A stretch of DNA of 64,000 bases from G051132615 sp051132615 (GCF_051132615.1 NZ_CP152375.1:1674001-1738000), one strand, 5' to 3'; shown: positions 41,539 to 51,432, counted from the stretch's first letter. The notes: a model not told the origin generated them from the sequence alone. Numbers and translations are program-made.

Positions 41539-44500
41539 ATGGTCAAATTAAGCATGACTTATTCAGAATTACAACAATTACTGACACAACGTATCCTTGT
41601 TTTAGATGGCGGTATGGGTACGTTGATTCAACAAAAAAAATTCACAGAAGCTGATTTTCGGGGGACACGATTTGCAAACTGGCCACAAGACCTTAAAGGC
41701 AATAATGACCTTTTGGTTTTGACTCAACCTGATGCTATTGCACAAATGCATCGTGATTACTTATTGGCAGGAGCTGATATTTTAGAAACCAATTCTTTTA
41801 ACAGTACGGCTGTGGCCCAAGCTGATTATGGTATGGAAGAGTTGGTGTTTGAGCTGAATTTTGAAGCGGCACGTTTGGCCAAAATGGTGGCACAAGAGGT
41901 GACGCAAACCAACCTAAATAAACCAAGACTGGTTGCAGGTGTGTTGGGCCCAACCAATAGAACCGCAAGCATTAGTCCTGATGTGAATAATTCAAGCTTA
42001 CGCAATATTACTTTTGATGAATTAAAAGAAGCGTATCTTGTTGCCATTGATGGTTTGGTTCAAGGTGGTGCAGATTTGCTGATGGTTGAAACCATTTTTG
42101 ATACGCTTAATGCTAAAGCGGCATTGTTTGCTATTGAGACCTATTTTGAACAAAAAGGCATTCAATTGCCTATCATGATTTCTGGCACCATTACCGATCA
42201 GTCTGGGCGCACCTTAACAGGTCAAACACCCGAAGCGTTTTATAACAGCTTACGCCATGTGAAACCCTTAAGTTTTGGTTTGAACTGTGCTTTAGGGCCT
42301 GATTTATTGCGTCCTCATGTGGAAACATTTAGCCAAATTTGCGAAACATTTGTGTCTGTTCATCCCAATGCAGGGTTACCTAATGCTTTTGGTGGCTATG
42401 ATTTAGGGCCAGAAGATATGGCTCAAAGCATTGCTGAATGGGCAAAAGATGGCTTAATTAATATTGTGGGTGGGTGCTGTGGGACAACGCCTGCGCATAT
42501 TGCGGCAATTGCTCAGGCTGTATCGACCATTGCACCACGTAAAATCCCTCAATTGCCTGTTCAGTGCCGTTTAAGTGGTTTGGAACCCTTTAATATTGAT
42601 AAAAACTCTTTATTTGTTAATGTGGGTGAGCGCACCAATGTGACAGGCAGTAAAGCTTTTGCTCGTTTGATTTTGAATAATCAATTTGATGAAGCCTTAG
42701 CTGTGGCACAAAATCAGGTTGAAAACGGTGCACAAATTATTGACATCAACATGGATGAAGGCATGTTGGATGCCAAAGCGGCAATGGTGCAGTTTTTAAA
42801 TTTGGTGGCAGGGGAGCCTGACATTTGCCGAGTGCCTATTATGATTGACAGCTCTCGTTGGGAAGTCATTGAAGCTGGTTTGAAATGTATTCAGGGCAAG
42901 GGTATTGTCAACTCAATTTCGATGAAAGAAGGAGAAGAAGCTTTTATTCGTCAGGCCATTTTGGTCAAACGTTATGGTGCAGCAGTTGTGGTCATGGCTT
43001 TTGATGAACAAGGTCAAGCAGATACTTATGAGCGTAAAATCAATATCTGTAAACGCAGCTATGATATTTTGGTGAATAAAGTTGGCTTTGATCCTGCGGA
43101 TATTATTTTTGATCCAAACGTGTTTGCCATTGCCACTGGTATTGAAGAGCATGTGCGTTATGGGCTTGATTATATTGAAGCTTGTGGTTGGATTACGCAC
43201 AATTTACCTTATGCCAAAACTTCTGGCGGTATTTCAAATGTGTCGTTCAGTTTTAGAGGCAATAATAAGGTTCGAGAAGCCATCCATGCTGTCTTTTTGT
43301 ATTATGCCATTAAAAATGGGTTGACCATGGGCATCGTCAATGCAGGTGCTTTAGAAGTCTATGATGAAGTAGAGCCTATTTTACGTGAACGTATTGAAGA
43401 TGTGGTGTTGATGCGTACACCAAAAGATGGGGGGGATGCCACAGAACATTTGATTGCTTTAGCTGAAACATTTAAAGGTGATGTTGCTCAAAATAAACAA
43501 GAAGATTTGGTTTGGCGTACATGGCCAGTTGCCAAAAGAATAGAACATGCTTTGGTCAAAGGCATTACCCAATATATTGAAGAGGATACTGAAGAGGCTC
43601 GTCAACAGTTACCGCGCCCTATTAATGTGATTGAAGGTCCCTTAATGGATGGCATGAATGTGGTGGGGGATTTATTTGGCGACGGTAAAATGTTTTTGCC
43701 TCAGGTGGTTAAATCTGCCCGAGTGATGAAGCAGGCAGTAGCCTATTTGCAGCCTTTTATTGAGCAAGAAAAAATTGATTTAGGGTTAACCGATGAGCCC
43801 GCACAAGCGGTTATGGTGATTGCCACCGTTAAAGGTGATGTACACGATATTGGCAAAAATATTGTGGCAGTGGTCTTGCGTTGTAACAATTATAAAGTGA
43901 TTGATTTAGGTGTGATGGTTCCTGCGCAAACAATTTTGGATGCGGCAAAAGAACATAAGGCAGATTTAATTGGTTTGTCTGGTTTAATTACCCCAAGCTT
44001 AGAAGAAATGTGCCATGTGGCTAAAGAGATGGAGCGCCAAGGTTTTACCCTGCCGTTGTTGATTGGTGGTGCCACAACATCAAAAGCCCATACTGCCGTT
44101 AAAATTGCACCGAATTATCCTTCTGGTTTTGCCATGCATGTATTGGATGCTTCGCGTACGGTAGGGGTATTGTCTCAGCTTTTATCTGAGCATGGGGTTG
44201 AAGAATTTAAGCAACAGGTAAAAGATGAGTATCATCTTATTCGCGAACAATATGCTCAAAAAGGCAGTGCCAAACTTGTGTCTATTGCTGATGCGCGAGC
44301 CAATAAGTTGCCGATTAATTGGGCAGAAGAAACCATTACGCCACCCAAAAAAATGGGCGTCACCTATTTTGAAGATTATCCTTTAGAAGAGCTTTTACCC
44401 TATTTTGACTGGACTGTTTTTTTCCAAAGTTGGGAATTGGCTGGGCGTTTCCCTGCTATTTTGGACGATGAAGTTGTGGGTGAAACAGCCAGAGACTTAT

Positions 44501-45240
44501 ATCAAAATGCGCAGGAAATGTTGAAAAATATCATTGCACAAAAATGGATTAAAGCGTCTGCTGTGATTGGTTTCTTTGCTGCAAACAGCACAGCAGATGA
44601 TGATATTGTGGTGTTTGATGAGCAACATCAAGAAAAAATGCGTTGGCACACCTTGCGTCAACAGTTGCCAAAAGTATCGGGTAAATACAATAGTTGTTTG
44701 GCCGATTTTGTGGCACCAGTGGACAGTGGGCGCGAAGATTATATTGGTGCTTTTGCTGTGACTGCGGGTATAGGCATCGATGAAAAAGTGGCTTATTTTG
44801 AGCAAAATAATGATGATTTCAGTGCGATTTTGCTCAAAGCGTTGGCCGATCGTTTTGCTGAAGCATTGGCAGAGCGTATGCATGAGCGTGTGCGACAGGA
44901 ATTTTGGGGCTATGCTGCTGATGAGCATTTAAGTAATGATGAATTAATTGCGGAAAAATACCAAGGCATTCGTCCTGCGCCAGGTTATCCAGCTTGTCCA
45001 GATCATACAACAAAAGAGGCTCTGTTTGATTTACTTGATGTGCCTAAGGTTGGTATTACCTTAACTGAAAGTTATGCCATGTTGCCAACGGCGGCTGTTA
45101 GTGGGTTTTATTTGGCCAGTAAACACGGTCATTATTTTGGGACAGGGAAAATAATGGCTGATCAATTGGCGGATTATGCCAAGCGGCGTGGGGTGTCTAT
45201 TGAACAAGCCCAAAAAGATTTAGCCCCTATTTTGGCCTAA
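41539..45240 (+). CDS. metH: Cobalamin-dependent methionine synthase MetH
   Basis: Cytosolic enzyme of 1233 residues moving the methyl group from methyl-THF to homocysteine. All four modules are present in one chain: homocysteine domain with Zn ligands Cys250, Cys313 and Cys314; pterin domain (SLFVNVGERTNVTGS near 355); B12-binding domain with axial His769 in GDVHDIGKN; and the C-terminal AdoMet reactivation domain (YQGIRPAPGYPACPDH). No Shine-Dalgarno sequence precedes ATG 41539 or the in-frame ATG 41554, and the stretch before it is pyrimidine-rich. It is monocistronic between two terminators. Confidence 0.98.
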   Translation: MVKLSMTYSELQQLLTQRILVLDGGMGTLIQQKKFTEADFRGTRFANWPQDLKGNNDLLVLTQPDAIAQMHRDYLLAGADILETNSFNSTAVAQADYGMEELVFELNFEAARLAKMVAQEVTQTNLNKPRLVAGVLGPTNRTASISPDVNNSSLRNITFDELKEAYLVAIDGLVQGGADLLMVETIFDTLNAKAALFAIETYFEQKGIQLPIMISGTITDQSGRTLTGQTPEAFYNSLRHVKPLSFGLNCALGPDLLRPHVETFSQICETFVSVHPNAGLPNAFGGYDLGPEDMAQSIAEWAKDGLINIVGGCCGTTPAHIAAIAQAVSTIAPRKIPQLPVQCRLSGLEPFNIDKNSLFVNVGERTNVTGSKAFARLILNNQFDEALAVAQNQVENGAQIIDINMDEGMLDAKAAMVQFLNLVAGEPDICRVPIMIDSSRWEVIEAGLKCIQGKGIVNSISMKEGEEAFIRQAILVKRYGAAVVVMAFDEQGQADTYERKINICKRSYDILVNKVGFDPADIIFDPNVFAIATGIEEHVRYGLDYIEACGWITHNLPYAKTSGGISNVSFSFRGNNKVREAIHAVFLYYAIKNGLTMGIVNAGALEVYDEVEPILRERIEDVVLMRTPKDGGDATEHLIALAETFKGDVAQNKQEDLVWRTWPVAKRIEHALVKGITQYIEEDTEEARQQLPRPINVIEGPLMDGMNVVGDLFGDGKMFLPQVVKSARVMKQAVAYLQPFIEQEKIDLGLTDEPAQAVMVIATVKGDVHDIGKNIVAVVLRCNNYKVIDLGVMVPAQTILDAAKEHKADLIGLSGLITPSLEEMCHVAKEMERQGFTLPLLIGGATTSKAHTAVKIAPNYPSGFAMHVLDASRTVGVLSQLLSEHGVEEFKQQVKDEYHLIREQYAQKGSAKLVSIADARANKLPINWAEETITPPKKMGVTYFEDYPLEELLPYFDWTVFFQSWELAGRFPAILDDEVVGETARDLYQNAQEMLKNIIAQKWIKASAVIGFFAANSTADDDIVVFDEQHQEKMRWHTLRQQLPKVSGKYNSCLADFVAPVDSGREDYIGAFAVTAGIGIDEKVAYFEQNNDDFSAILLKALADRFAEALAERMHERVRQEFWGYAADEHLSNDELIAEKYQGIRPAPGYPACPDHTTKEALFDLLDVPKVGITLTESYAMLPTAAVSGFYLASKHGHYFGTGKIMADQLADYAKRRGVSIEQAQKDLAPILA

Positions 45241-45244
45241 TCAA

Positions 45245-45280
45245 TCAAAATGCCCTTATTTTAAAATAAGGGCATTTTGA
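45245..45280. terminator. Bidirectional terminator, metH / cytochrome c gene
   Basis: Fully palindromic 36-nt site, arms TCAAAATGCCCTTATTTT and its complement, with A/T runs usable on both strands. Confidence 0.92.
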
Positions 45281-45305
45281 TCAAATAGATGAATTTTGTC
45301 TTAAG

Positions 45306-46739
45306 TTAACGACGTCGGCTTCTGAATTTTTGTATACACCAGATCAGTAGAGCAAATACCATTAAGCCAAATATCACGGCTAAAGCAGGGGCTGCTTTAA
45401 TTAAAAAAGGTGTTTCTCCGCCTTTTTTAATGGTAGCCACTTGCCGTTCAGTTAAGACAACTTTACTTTGCCCAAAGCGATCAATCACATAATTGGCCAC
45501 AGCCGCAATTTGTGCATCTGTTAATTTGCTGCCAATGCTGTTGCTTGCGACGCCAAAAGCAGGCATTAAAACGGTTTGGTCTTGTCCTGCTCTTTGTACG
45601 CCAAACGCAATTGCCATAACCAGATTATTCGGTTGCATGGCACCTACTGAAGAGTTTTGTGTTAAAGAGGGAAATTGACCATCACGAGTGCCTTCACCAT
45701 TCATACCATGGCAGCTTGCGCACGCAGCATTATACAGAACCGCACCATCCAATTCATTTATATTGCCTTTTTGGTTATTGTTGTTGCCTGTTTCAATTAA
45801 TGACACCTCTAAAGGTTTTGCTTGTGTAATGGCATAAGAGGCCAGTGTTTGATTTTTGTCGTGAATAGGTGTCACTGTTTTTAGATACAAGGCGATGGCA
45901 TTTAAGTCTTCATCGGTTAAATGTTTTAAGCTCTTTTCAACGGCTTCGGCCATGCCTCCTGCAGCTTGTCCTTTATTAGGGACATGTCCGTTTTTAAAAT
46001 AAGTCACTAACTCTTCATTGGTCCAGCCGCCTATGCCACTGATTGGATCAGAGGTAATGTTTGGTGCAAACCAGCCATTGACAACTGAACCAGACAAATA
46101 TTGCTTTTGGTCTGAAGCCATAAATGAGTTTCGTGGGGTATGGCAAGTGCCACAATGGGCTAAGGCATCAACCAGATAACGGCCACGATTAATTTCATTA
46201 GAGACAGTTGGATCATTTTTAAAAGACGCTTTATTTAAAAATAAACCATCCCAAACAGCCATCATACCGGGCGCATTAAAAGGAAAAGACAGCTTACTTT
46301 TTGCTTGCGGAGCTTCATCAACTGGTTCGACTGCATTCATAAAGTAAGCATATAAAGCATGAATGTCTTCATCTGTTATTTGACTGTATTCAGTATAAGG
46401 CATCGCTGGGTACAAGCGAGAACCATCTGCTCTAATACCCTCTTTGATTGCTTTTTTAAATTGTTCTTCTGTATACTGCCCAATACCAAATTGTTTGGAT
46501 GGGGTAATATTGCTGGAAACAATGATGCCCATTGGCATGGGAAACTCATATCCTCCAGCAAAAGGTGTGTTTTCTGCTCCTTTGGCAGTATGGCAAGCCA
46601 TACAATCTGCTGCACGAGCAAGATAGGTACCTTTATCGATTAATTGCTGGTCTGCTGCCATGGACAGTTGCGGGCTCAGTACAGCTAAGATAATGATGCC
46701 GCTTTTTAAGAAGGTTTTGATTTGGTCAAGATAGGCCAT
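45306..46739 (-). CDS. Triheme cytochrome c subunit of FAD-dependent dehydrogenase
   Basis: Exported protein of 477 residues. A signal peptide (about 1-28) is followed by three class I cytochrome c domains with heme motifs CMACH (46-50), CGTCH (196-200) and CASCH (340-344), and by a C-terminal membrane anchor (about 445-465) with a basic tail. This is the architecture of cytochrome subunit II of gluconate, sorbitol, fructose and alcohol dehydrogenases, which passes electrons to ubiquinone. I choose ATG 46739, preceded by AAGGA, over an upstream TTG at 46775. It is the last gene of a three-gene set. Confidence 0.93.
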   Translation of the reverse strand: MAYLDQIKTFLKSGIIILAVLSPQLSMAADQQLIDKGTYLARAADCMACHTAKGAENTPFAGGYEFPMPMGIIVSSNITPSKQFGIGQYTEEQFKKAIKEGIRADGSRLYPAMPYTEYSQITDEDIHALYAYFMNAVEPVDEAPQAKSKLSFPFNAPGMMAVWDGLFLNKASFKNDPTVSNEINRGRYLVDALAHCGTCHTPRNSFMASDQKQYLSGSVVNGWFAPNITSDPISGIGGWTNEELVTYFKNGHVPNKGQAAGGMAEAVEKSLKHLTDEDLNAIALYLKTVTPIHDKNQTLASYAITQAKPLEVSLIETGNNNNQKGNINELDGAVLYNAACASCHGMNGEGTRDGQFPSLTQNSSVGAMQPNNLVMAIAFGVQRAGQDQTVLMPAFGVASNSIGSKLTDAQIAAVANYVIDRFGQSKVVLTERQVATIKKGGETPFLIKAAPALAVIFGLMVFALLIWCIQKFRSRRR

Positions 46740-46758
46740 AATGTTGTTGTTCCTTCTT

Positions 46759-48348
46759 TTAAAGTTCAAGAGCAATAGTGTCAGCCAGTCTAATACTCAG
46801 TGCGACACCTGTCAGTGTGGGGTTAATAACGCCTGAAGCAGGAATCACTCCTGTTGTGGCTAAAAACAAATTGTCATGGTCAAAGGTGCGACAATGTTTG
46901 TCCACAACGGCGTCTTTAGGGTTACTGCCCATAATGACCGAGCCCATAAGATGATCTCGGTTTTGCCAACCCGTATTGTCTTGTACCACTTCACCGCCCA
47001 TAAGTGAGACAAATTGATGATAATCTTTCATCGCCACATCTCGTGCAGCTTTGACATAATCATCAACTTCATAGTGAACCGTTAACATCGGGATACCCAA
47101 AGCATCTTTTTTTGTGGCGCTCGGTCTGACCGTGTTACTGGCATGTGGCAAAATTTCAAATACAGTGGAAATATCAACCCATCGTTCTGTATCAAAAGTG
47201 ATTCTTTTATCCAGTTCTGAACCAATAATCCCTTGGCTCAATAAGCGCTTGGTCACAGGAACATTGGGTACACCATTACTGACAGCATGTTTAATGGCTG
47301 AATGTTGTCGTCTAAATGGGCCATCACGCCAATTAAAAATCCCCCCTTGTTGTACTGGGCCTCGTCCAGTCCAAAGTGGTTCATCTGCCATAAATTGTAA
47401 GCCCATTCCCGTATGATCCATTAAATTGCGCCCGACTTGATCTGATGAGTTGGCTACATCTGAAATCAATAATAGTTTAGGTGTTTCTAAACCATGTGCT
47501 GCGACAATAAAATATTTGGCACTTAAACGAACATCATCTCCTTTTGAAGATTTGTAATGAACAGCGACAATTTTATTGTTTGCCCCTTTTTCCAGTTTAT
47601 AGGCTGTTGCATCGGTAATGAGTTTTGCCCCTAGTTGTTCTGCTTTTTCGGCATGCACGTTGCCACTGTACATCGTACCAATTGGGCATACTGGCATACA
47701 ATTATTGTTGCCTTGGCAGGCGGGGCGCCCATCATAAGGTAAGGTTGGGCGAGCATTAGGTTCATGGATAAAATGAAAACCATGAGGTGATAAACGTTCT
47801 TTTAACCGTTTGAATAAATATGTTTCGCCTTCAGGAGGCATAGGGTAAGGTTCCGAGCGAGGAGGGAAGGCTTTTCCTCCTTGACCACTTTGGTCGTCTT
47901 GATTGTTCCCTGCAACGCCTAATGCCTTTTCTGCCCTGACATAATAAGGTTCAAGTTCTTCATACTCTAAAGGCCAGTCTCTACCAACACCATAGAGTGT
48001 ATTTAACTTCATGTCATTGGGTAGATAACGCCAACATGCTGCAGCCCAGTGCCAAGTGGTTCCGCCAACCAGTTTAAGCATACCCGGTTTGAAGTTGAAG
48101 GACCCTGTGTTTTCAATATAACCTTCCTCATATGATGTTCTGGCCCAAGGCTCATTAGGATAAGGATCGTTATAATTGCCTTTGCGTGAAGAGTTGCGAA
48201 AATTATCCACGATTTTCCAGCGGGGAATGCGTTCGCCTGCTTCTAAAATAATGACTGATTTTCCCTGTTTAACCAGCTCATATGCGGCATTACTGCCTAA
48301 AGCGCCTGAACCAATTACAATTACATCTGCGTCATACACAGTACTCAT
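46759..48348 (-). CDS. GMC-family FAD-dependent dehydrogenase, catalytic subunit
   Basis: Flavoprotein of 529 residues of the GMC oxidoreductase family, large subunit type of gluconate 2-dehydrogenase or D-sorbitol dehydrogenase. The FAD-binding GSGALGSNAA lies at residues 13-22, with GGTTWHWAAACWRY near 94 and a Cys-rich segment (ACQGNNNCMPVCPIGT near 215) typical of subunits that carry a 3Fe-4S cluster. The C-terminal VINPTLTGVALSIRLAD is conserved. It has no signal of its own; export is presumably by hitchhiking with the Tat-tagged small subunit. The substrate cannot be named with confidence. Confidence 0.92.
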   Translation of the reverse strand: MSTVYDADVIVIGSGALGSNAAYELVKQGKSVIILEAGERIPRWKIVDNFRNSSRKGNYNDPYPNEPWARTSYEEGYIENTGSFNFKPGMLKLVGGTTWHWAAACWRYLPNDMKLNTLYGVGRDWPLEYEELEPYYVRAEKALGVAGNNQDDQSGQGGKAFPPRSEPYPMPPEGETYLFKRLKERLSPHGFHFIHEPNARPTLPYDGRPACQGNNNCMPVCPIGTMYSGNVHAEKAEQLGAKLITDATAYKLEKGANNKIVAVHYKSSKGDDVRLSAKYFIVAAHGLETPKLLLISDVANSSDQVGRNLMDHTGMGLQFMADEPLWTGRGPVQQGGIFNWRDGPFRRQHSAIKHAVSNGVPNVPVTKRLLSQGIIGSELDKRITFDTERWVDISTVFEILPHASNTVRPSATKKDALGIPMLTVHYEVDDYVKAARDVAMKDYHQFVSLMGGEVVQDNTGWQNRDHLMGSVIMGSNPKDAVVDKHCRTFDHDNLFLATTGVIPASGVINPTLTGVALSIRLADTIALEL

Positions 48349-48378
48349 GGTGTTCTCCCAATATCATTATTTTTTTGT

Positions 48379-48951
48379 TTAGCCAAATTTAGGCGGGTTG
48401 ACCCAGTAGTTTGTTCCCCACTTCATGTAGGAGGGAATCACCAATGCATTTTGTGTGGGCAAATACATCAGTGCCTGCGTGTATGTGATGAAAACAGTAT
48501 TGTCAGTTGCAACTTGATCAACGGGTGTGCCTGCATAACCTAAATACCAAGCTGAAATAATGGTTAGAGCTGTTTCTTTTAGCTCTGGTTGTTCAAATAG
48601 AGTAGATGTTTTAAAGGCATCCACATCATGAAGCTGCGCCCATCGAATTTCTTTTTCCAGAAATTTTGCTTTTTTGGGAAATGATGAATCAATTTTGCTG
48701 AGTGCTTCCAGTACTCTGTTTGCCAGAATAGGATCTAACTGTTTGCCCGTTAAAAATTGGGAAAGCTCAAGAAACTTGACTTCGTGATTTGCAACAATAC
48801 TCATGGGGTCTTTTTGTGCCAACGCAAATGGCACAACAGAAGACGCGAATAAGACACCTAAAGAGGTTAATAAGGTACGACGCGTCATACCCGATTGGTG
48901 TGCGTTCTGTTCGGCTTCGTTGATTAAGCCTTTTTCTTTTAAACTATTCAT
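48379..48951 (-). CDS. Small (subunit III) of gluconate 2-dehydrogenase-type complex, Tat exported
   Basis: Protein of 190 residues. A 20-residue N-terminal extension leads into a twin-arginine signal, TRRTLLTSLGVLFASSVVPFALA (residues about 23-45). The mature part resembles gluconate 2-dehydrogenase subunit 3, including AWYLGYAGTPVD and the C-terminal YWVNPPKFG. AAGGGG lies 9 nt before ATG 48951. This subunit stabilises the GMC subunit and brings it through the Tat system. It is the first gene of small-large-cytochrome, the order seen in known FAD dehydrogenases. Confidence 0.9.
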   Translation of the reverse strand: MNSLKEKGLINEAEQNAHQSGMTRRTLLTSLGVLFASSVVPFALAQKDPMSIVANHEVKFLELSQFLTGKQLDPILANRVLEALSKIDSSFPKKAKFLEKEIRWAQLHDVDAFKTSTLFEQPELKETALTIISAWYLGYAGTPVDQVATDNTVFITYTQALMYLPTQNALVIPSYMKWGTNYWVNPPKFG

Positions 48952-49098
48952 GCGATAGCCCCTTGGTTGAGACACTGAATATATATTTGTTTTAAGAATA
49001 ACAGTTTTAGCTAAAAATGTAAGTAGATAATTTAATAAATTTTATATTTTTTTTAGATCATTGATTAAATTAATTGATAAATTGGGTGATCTTAAAAC

Positions 49099-49863
49099 CT
49101 AATTGGTTTTTCTACGGTTTTTTTTGCGTTTTGATTTTTTTGTCTGTGTTTGTTCAATGGCTTTTTCTTGTGCTTCATCGGGAAGTTGGGCAGAACCTAA
49201 ACGACGTAAAATAATATTGGTTTTATTACTTAAACGTCTATCTTTAGGGTGATCATCATAATAGCGGGGATTGGTCACCATTGCAGCCAAACGTGCTGCT
49301 TGAAAAGCACTTAAAGATTTTGCCTTGCCATCAAAATGATATTCGCTGGCCGCATCCGCGCCATAAACACCATGTCCCCATTCAATCACATTCAAATAAA
49401 GTGCAAAAATACGTTCTTTACTCATATTGCCTTCTAACATTAAAGTAATGAGCGCTTCTTCTGCTTTGCGAATATAGCTTTTACCTTCCCATAAAAATAA
49501 ATTTTTAGCCAATTGTTGACTAATGGTTGAACCTCCTGCACTCACTTTACCTGTCTGAGCATTTTTTTTCATGGCATATTGGATGCCTGCCCAATCAAAA
49601 CCTTCGTGCTGGGTAAAGCGGGCATCTTCTGATGCAATCAGTGCTCGTTTTAAATTAATGGAAATATCGCCATAAGATACCCATTTGTATTGTAAAACCG
49701 CTTCTTCATCTTCGGTTTTTAAGACACGCATTTGATGACGCATAAACGAAGTTGTTTCTGGGGCAAGTGCACGCCAAGAAATAATATTGCCTAAAATGTA
49801 AACATTGAACAATATGAATAAGATAATAGGCGAAACACACAGCCAAAATAGCTTACGTAGCAT
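49099..49863 (-). CDS. mtgA: Monofunctional peptidoglycan glycosyltransferase MtgA
   Basis: Inner-membrane-anchored glycosyltransferase of 254 residues polymerising lipid II into glycan strands. One N-terminal helix (about 8-28) precedes a GT51 domain with catalytic Glu79 in ASEDARFTQHEGFD, GGSTISQQLAKNLF (111-123) and ALYLNVIEWGHGVYG. The C-terminal tail of about 20 residues is strongly basic (KKSKRKKNRRK), longer than usual. It starts 4 nt after aroE, a pairing common in betaproteobacteria. Confidence 0.94.
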   Translation of the reverse strand: MLRKLFWLCVSPIILFILFNVYILGNIISWRALAPETTSFMRHQMRVLKTEDEEAVLQYKWVSYGDISINLKRALIASEDARFTQHEGFDWAGIQYAMKKNAQTGKVSAGGSTISQQLAKNLFLWEGKSYIRKAEEALITLMLEGNMSKERIFALYLNVIEWGHGVYGADAASEYHFDGKAKSLSAFQAARLAAMVTNPRYYDDHPKDRRLSNKTNIILRRLGSAQLPDEAQEKAIEQTQTKKSKRKKNRRKTN

Positions 49864-49867
49864 GATA

Positions 49868-50707
49868 TTAATTCTCTTGTGCTAAATGAGCACGTAATTG
49901 TGTAATGACGTTTTGTGTGTTGGGCATAAAGCCTTGCCATAAATAATAAGAAGCTGCCGCTTGTTCAATTAACATACCCAAGCCATCGGCCAAATATTGC
50001 GCACCATGTTGTTGCGCCCAAACTAAAAAAGAAGTGGGTTTGCTGCCATAAAACATGTCATAGGCCATTGAGGTAGAACCAAAAAGATCATTAGGTAAAG
50101 GGAGCTGTTCTTCATGTAAACTGCTGGATGTCCCATTAATCACCAAATCAAATGCTTCTTTATGTTTGGGTAAGTCATCGTAAGAAGTGGCTTTGATTGC
50201 GCCCCAGTGTGCGAATCGATTGGCTAAATCTTGCGCTTTATTCAGCGTCCGATTGACAATAACCAAGGAAGCTGGGCGTTGCAGTAATAAAGGCTCAATA
50301 ATACTGGCTACTGCACCACCAGCACCTAAAATTAAGACGTGTTTTTGGGTAATAGAAAAGTTTAAATTATCTTGAATATCGCAGATAATCCCTTCGCCAT
50401 CAGTTGTATCCCCCAACAATGTGCCATCAGGCATTTTTTTTAATGTATTTACCGATTGTGCTGCTTGGGCTCGTTCGGTCAAGGTATCCGCTAAAAGAAA
50501 CGCTTCATGTTTAAATGGCACAGTAATATTAACGCCTAAACCGCCTTGATGAAAAAATTGCTGGGCTGTATGTGCAAAGCCATCAAGTGGGGAAAGTATT
50601 TTTTCATAAGACAGCTCAACATTTTCCTGTTTGGCAAAGTGTAAATGAATATCAGGTGAGCGACTGTGCGCAATCGGATGACCAATAACACCATATTTAA
50701 AAATCAT
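49868..50707 (-). CDS. aroE: Shikimate dehydrogenase AroE
   Basis: Cytosolic NADPH enzyme of 279 residues reducing 3-dehydroshikimate to shikimate. Residues binding shikimate are visible: SRSP (15-18), catalytic Lys67 in NVTVPFKHEA, and Asp103 in TTDGEG. NADPH is bound by GAGGAV (128-133) and NRT. The last conserved segment, DGLGMLIEQAA, is near the C-terminus. I use ATG 50707 (MIFKYGVIGHP), the family's usual start, although its ribosome site is poor; a TTG lies 18 nt further upstream. Confidence 0.96.
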   Translation of the reverse strand: MIFKYGVIGHPIAHSRSPDIHLHFAKQENVELSYEKILSPLDGFAHTAQQFFHQGGLGVNITVPFKHEAFLLADTLTERAQAAQSVNTLKKMPDGTLLGDTTDGEGIICDIQDNLNFSITQKHVLILGAGGAVASIIEPLLLQRPASLVIVNRTLNKAQDLANRFAHWGAIKATSYDDLPKHKEAFDLVINGTSSSLHEEQLPLPNDLFGSTSMAYDMFYGSKPTSFLVWAQQHGAQYLADGLGMLIEQAAASYYLWQGFMPNTQNVITQLRAHLAQEN

Positions 50708-50771
50708 ATTATGCAATCTGACCAAATAAAAATCACACTTTGCCTGTTTTTTATAAAACTTTCAAGCTTAT

Positions 50772-51215
50772 TTAGCTCTGTATCCAAGGTAAGGCAGATG
50801 CTTTCCAACCATTGACGCAACCGCGGTGCCCTGCTGCATTTTTATCCCCTTCAAAACCATGCTCAATATTGATAAGATGAGTATAGCCAATGGCAGTTGC
50901 AGCAAGTGCGGCATCATGAGAGCGAGCGCCTGTTCTGCACAACAAGAAAATGATTTGATCTTTTTTGGTTATTTTTTGTAACTGTTCTAAAAAATGTTCA
51001 TTGGTTTTCATCCCAGGAAAAGATTTCCACTCAATTAATACCGAATCGGGAACATGTCCTACAAACTGGAACTCTGCTTGAGTGCGTACATCAATCAGGA
51101 TTGCGTCAGTAGTTTGTTGCAAAACAGCCCAAGTTTCAGCAGCTGAAGCTAAACCATAATAAGGTATGCCATTGGTTTTCGCTCTTTCGGAAATTTCTTG
51201 TAAAAAATCGGACAT
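50772..51215 (-). CDS. Rhodanese-domain protein
   Basis: Cytosolic single-domain sulfurtransferase-like protein of 147 residues. The active loop is CRTGARS with Cys93; ILIDVRTQAEF (40-49) and the C-terminal HGFEGDKNAAGHRG are typical of the betaproteobacterial form. ATG 51215 matches the family start; an in-frame ATG 51233 would add six residues (MKEEKI). Function beyond persulfide handling is not known. It lies 64 nt upstream of aroE and divergent from glnA. Confidence 0.9.
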   Translation of the reverse strand: MSDFLQEISERAKTNGIPYYGLASAAETWAVLQQTTDAILIDVRTQAEFQFVGHVPDSVLIEWKSFPGMKTNEHFLEQLQKITKKDQIIFLLCRTGARSHDAALAATAIGYTHLINIEHGFEGDKNAAGHRGCVNGWKASALPWIQS

Positions 51216-51432
51216 AATTTTTTCTTCTTTCATAATTTATTTTCTTTTTTGAACAAAATTTTGTTGTTTTTTTTGTTTAATCGAACATTATCAAAAATAA
51301 TACAACAAAAACGAAATGCAAAAAAAATTTAAAATTTCTATCGACAAGAGTCAATTTTATGGCAAAATGAACCATGTTGCATCAATTGATCGATATTTGT
51401 TTTTTGCGCCCTTTCCCTGAGGAGAACAGTAC

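Noticed and set aside
44497..44928. Minus-strand frame of 143 codons inside metH
   Set aside because: It lies within the well-conserved AdoMet domain of MetH and shows no protein family features.
51340..51432. Possible sigma-54 promoter for glnA (TGGCA ... TTGCA)
   Set aside because: The GG and GC elements are 6 nt too far apart for a -24/-12 promoter.
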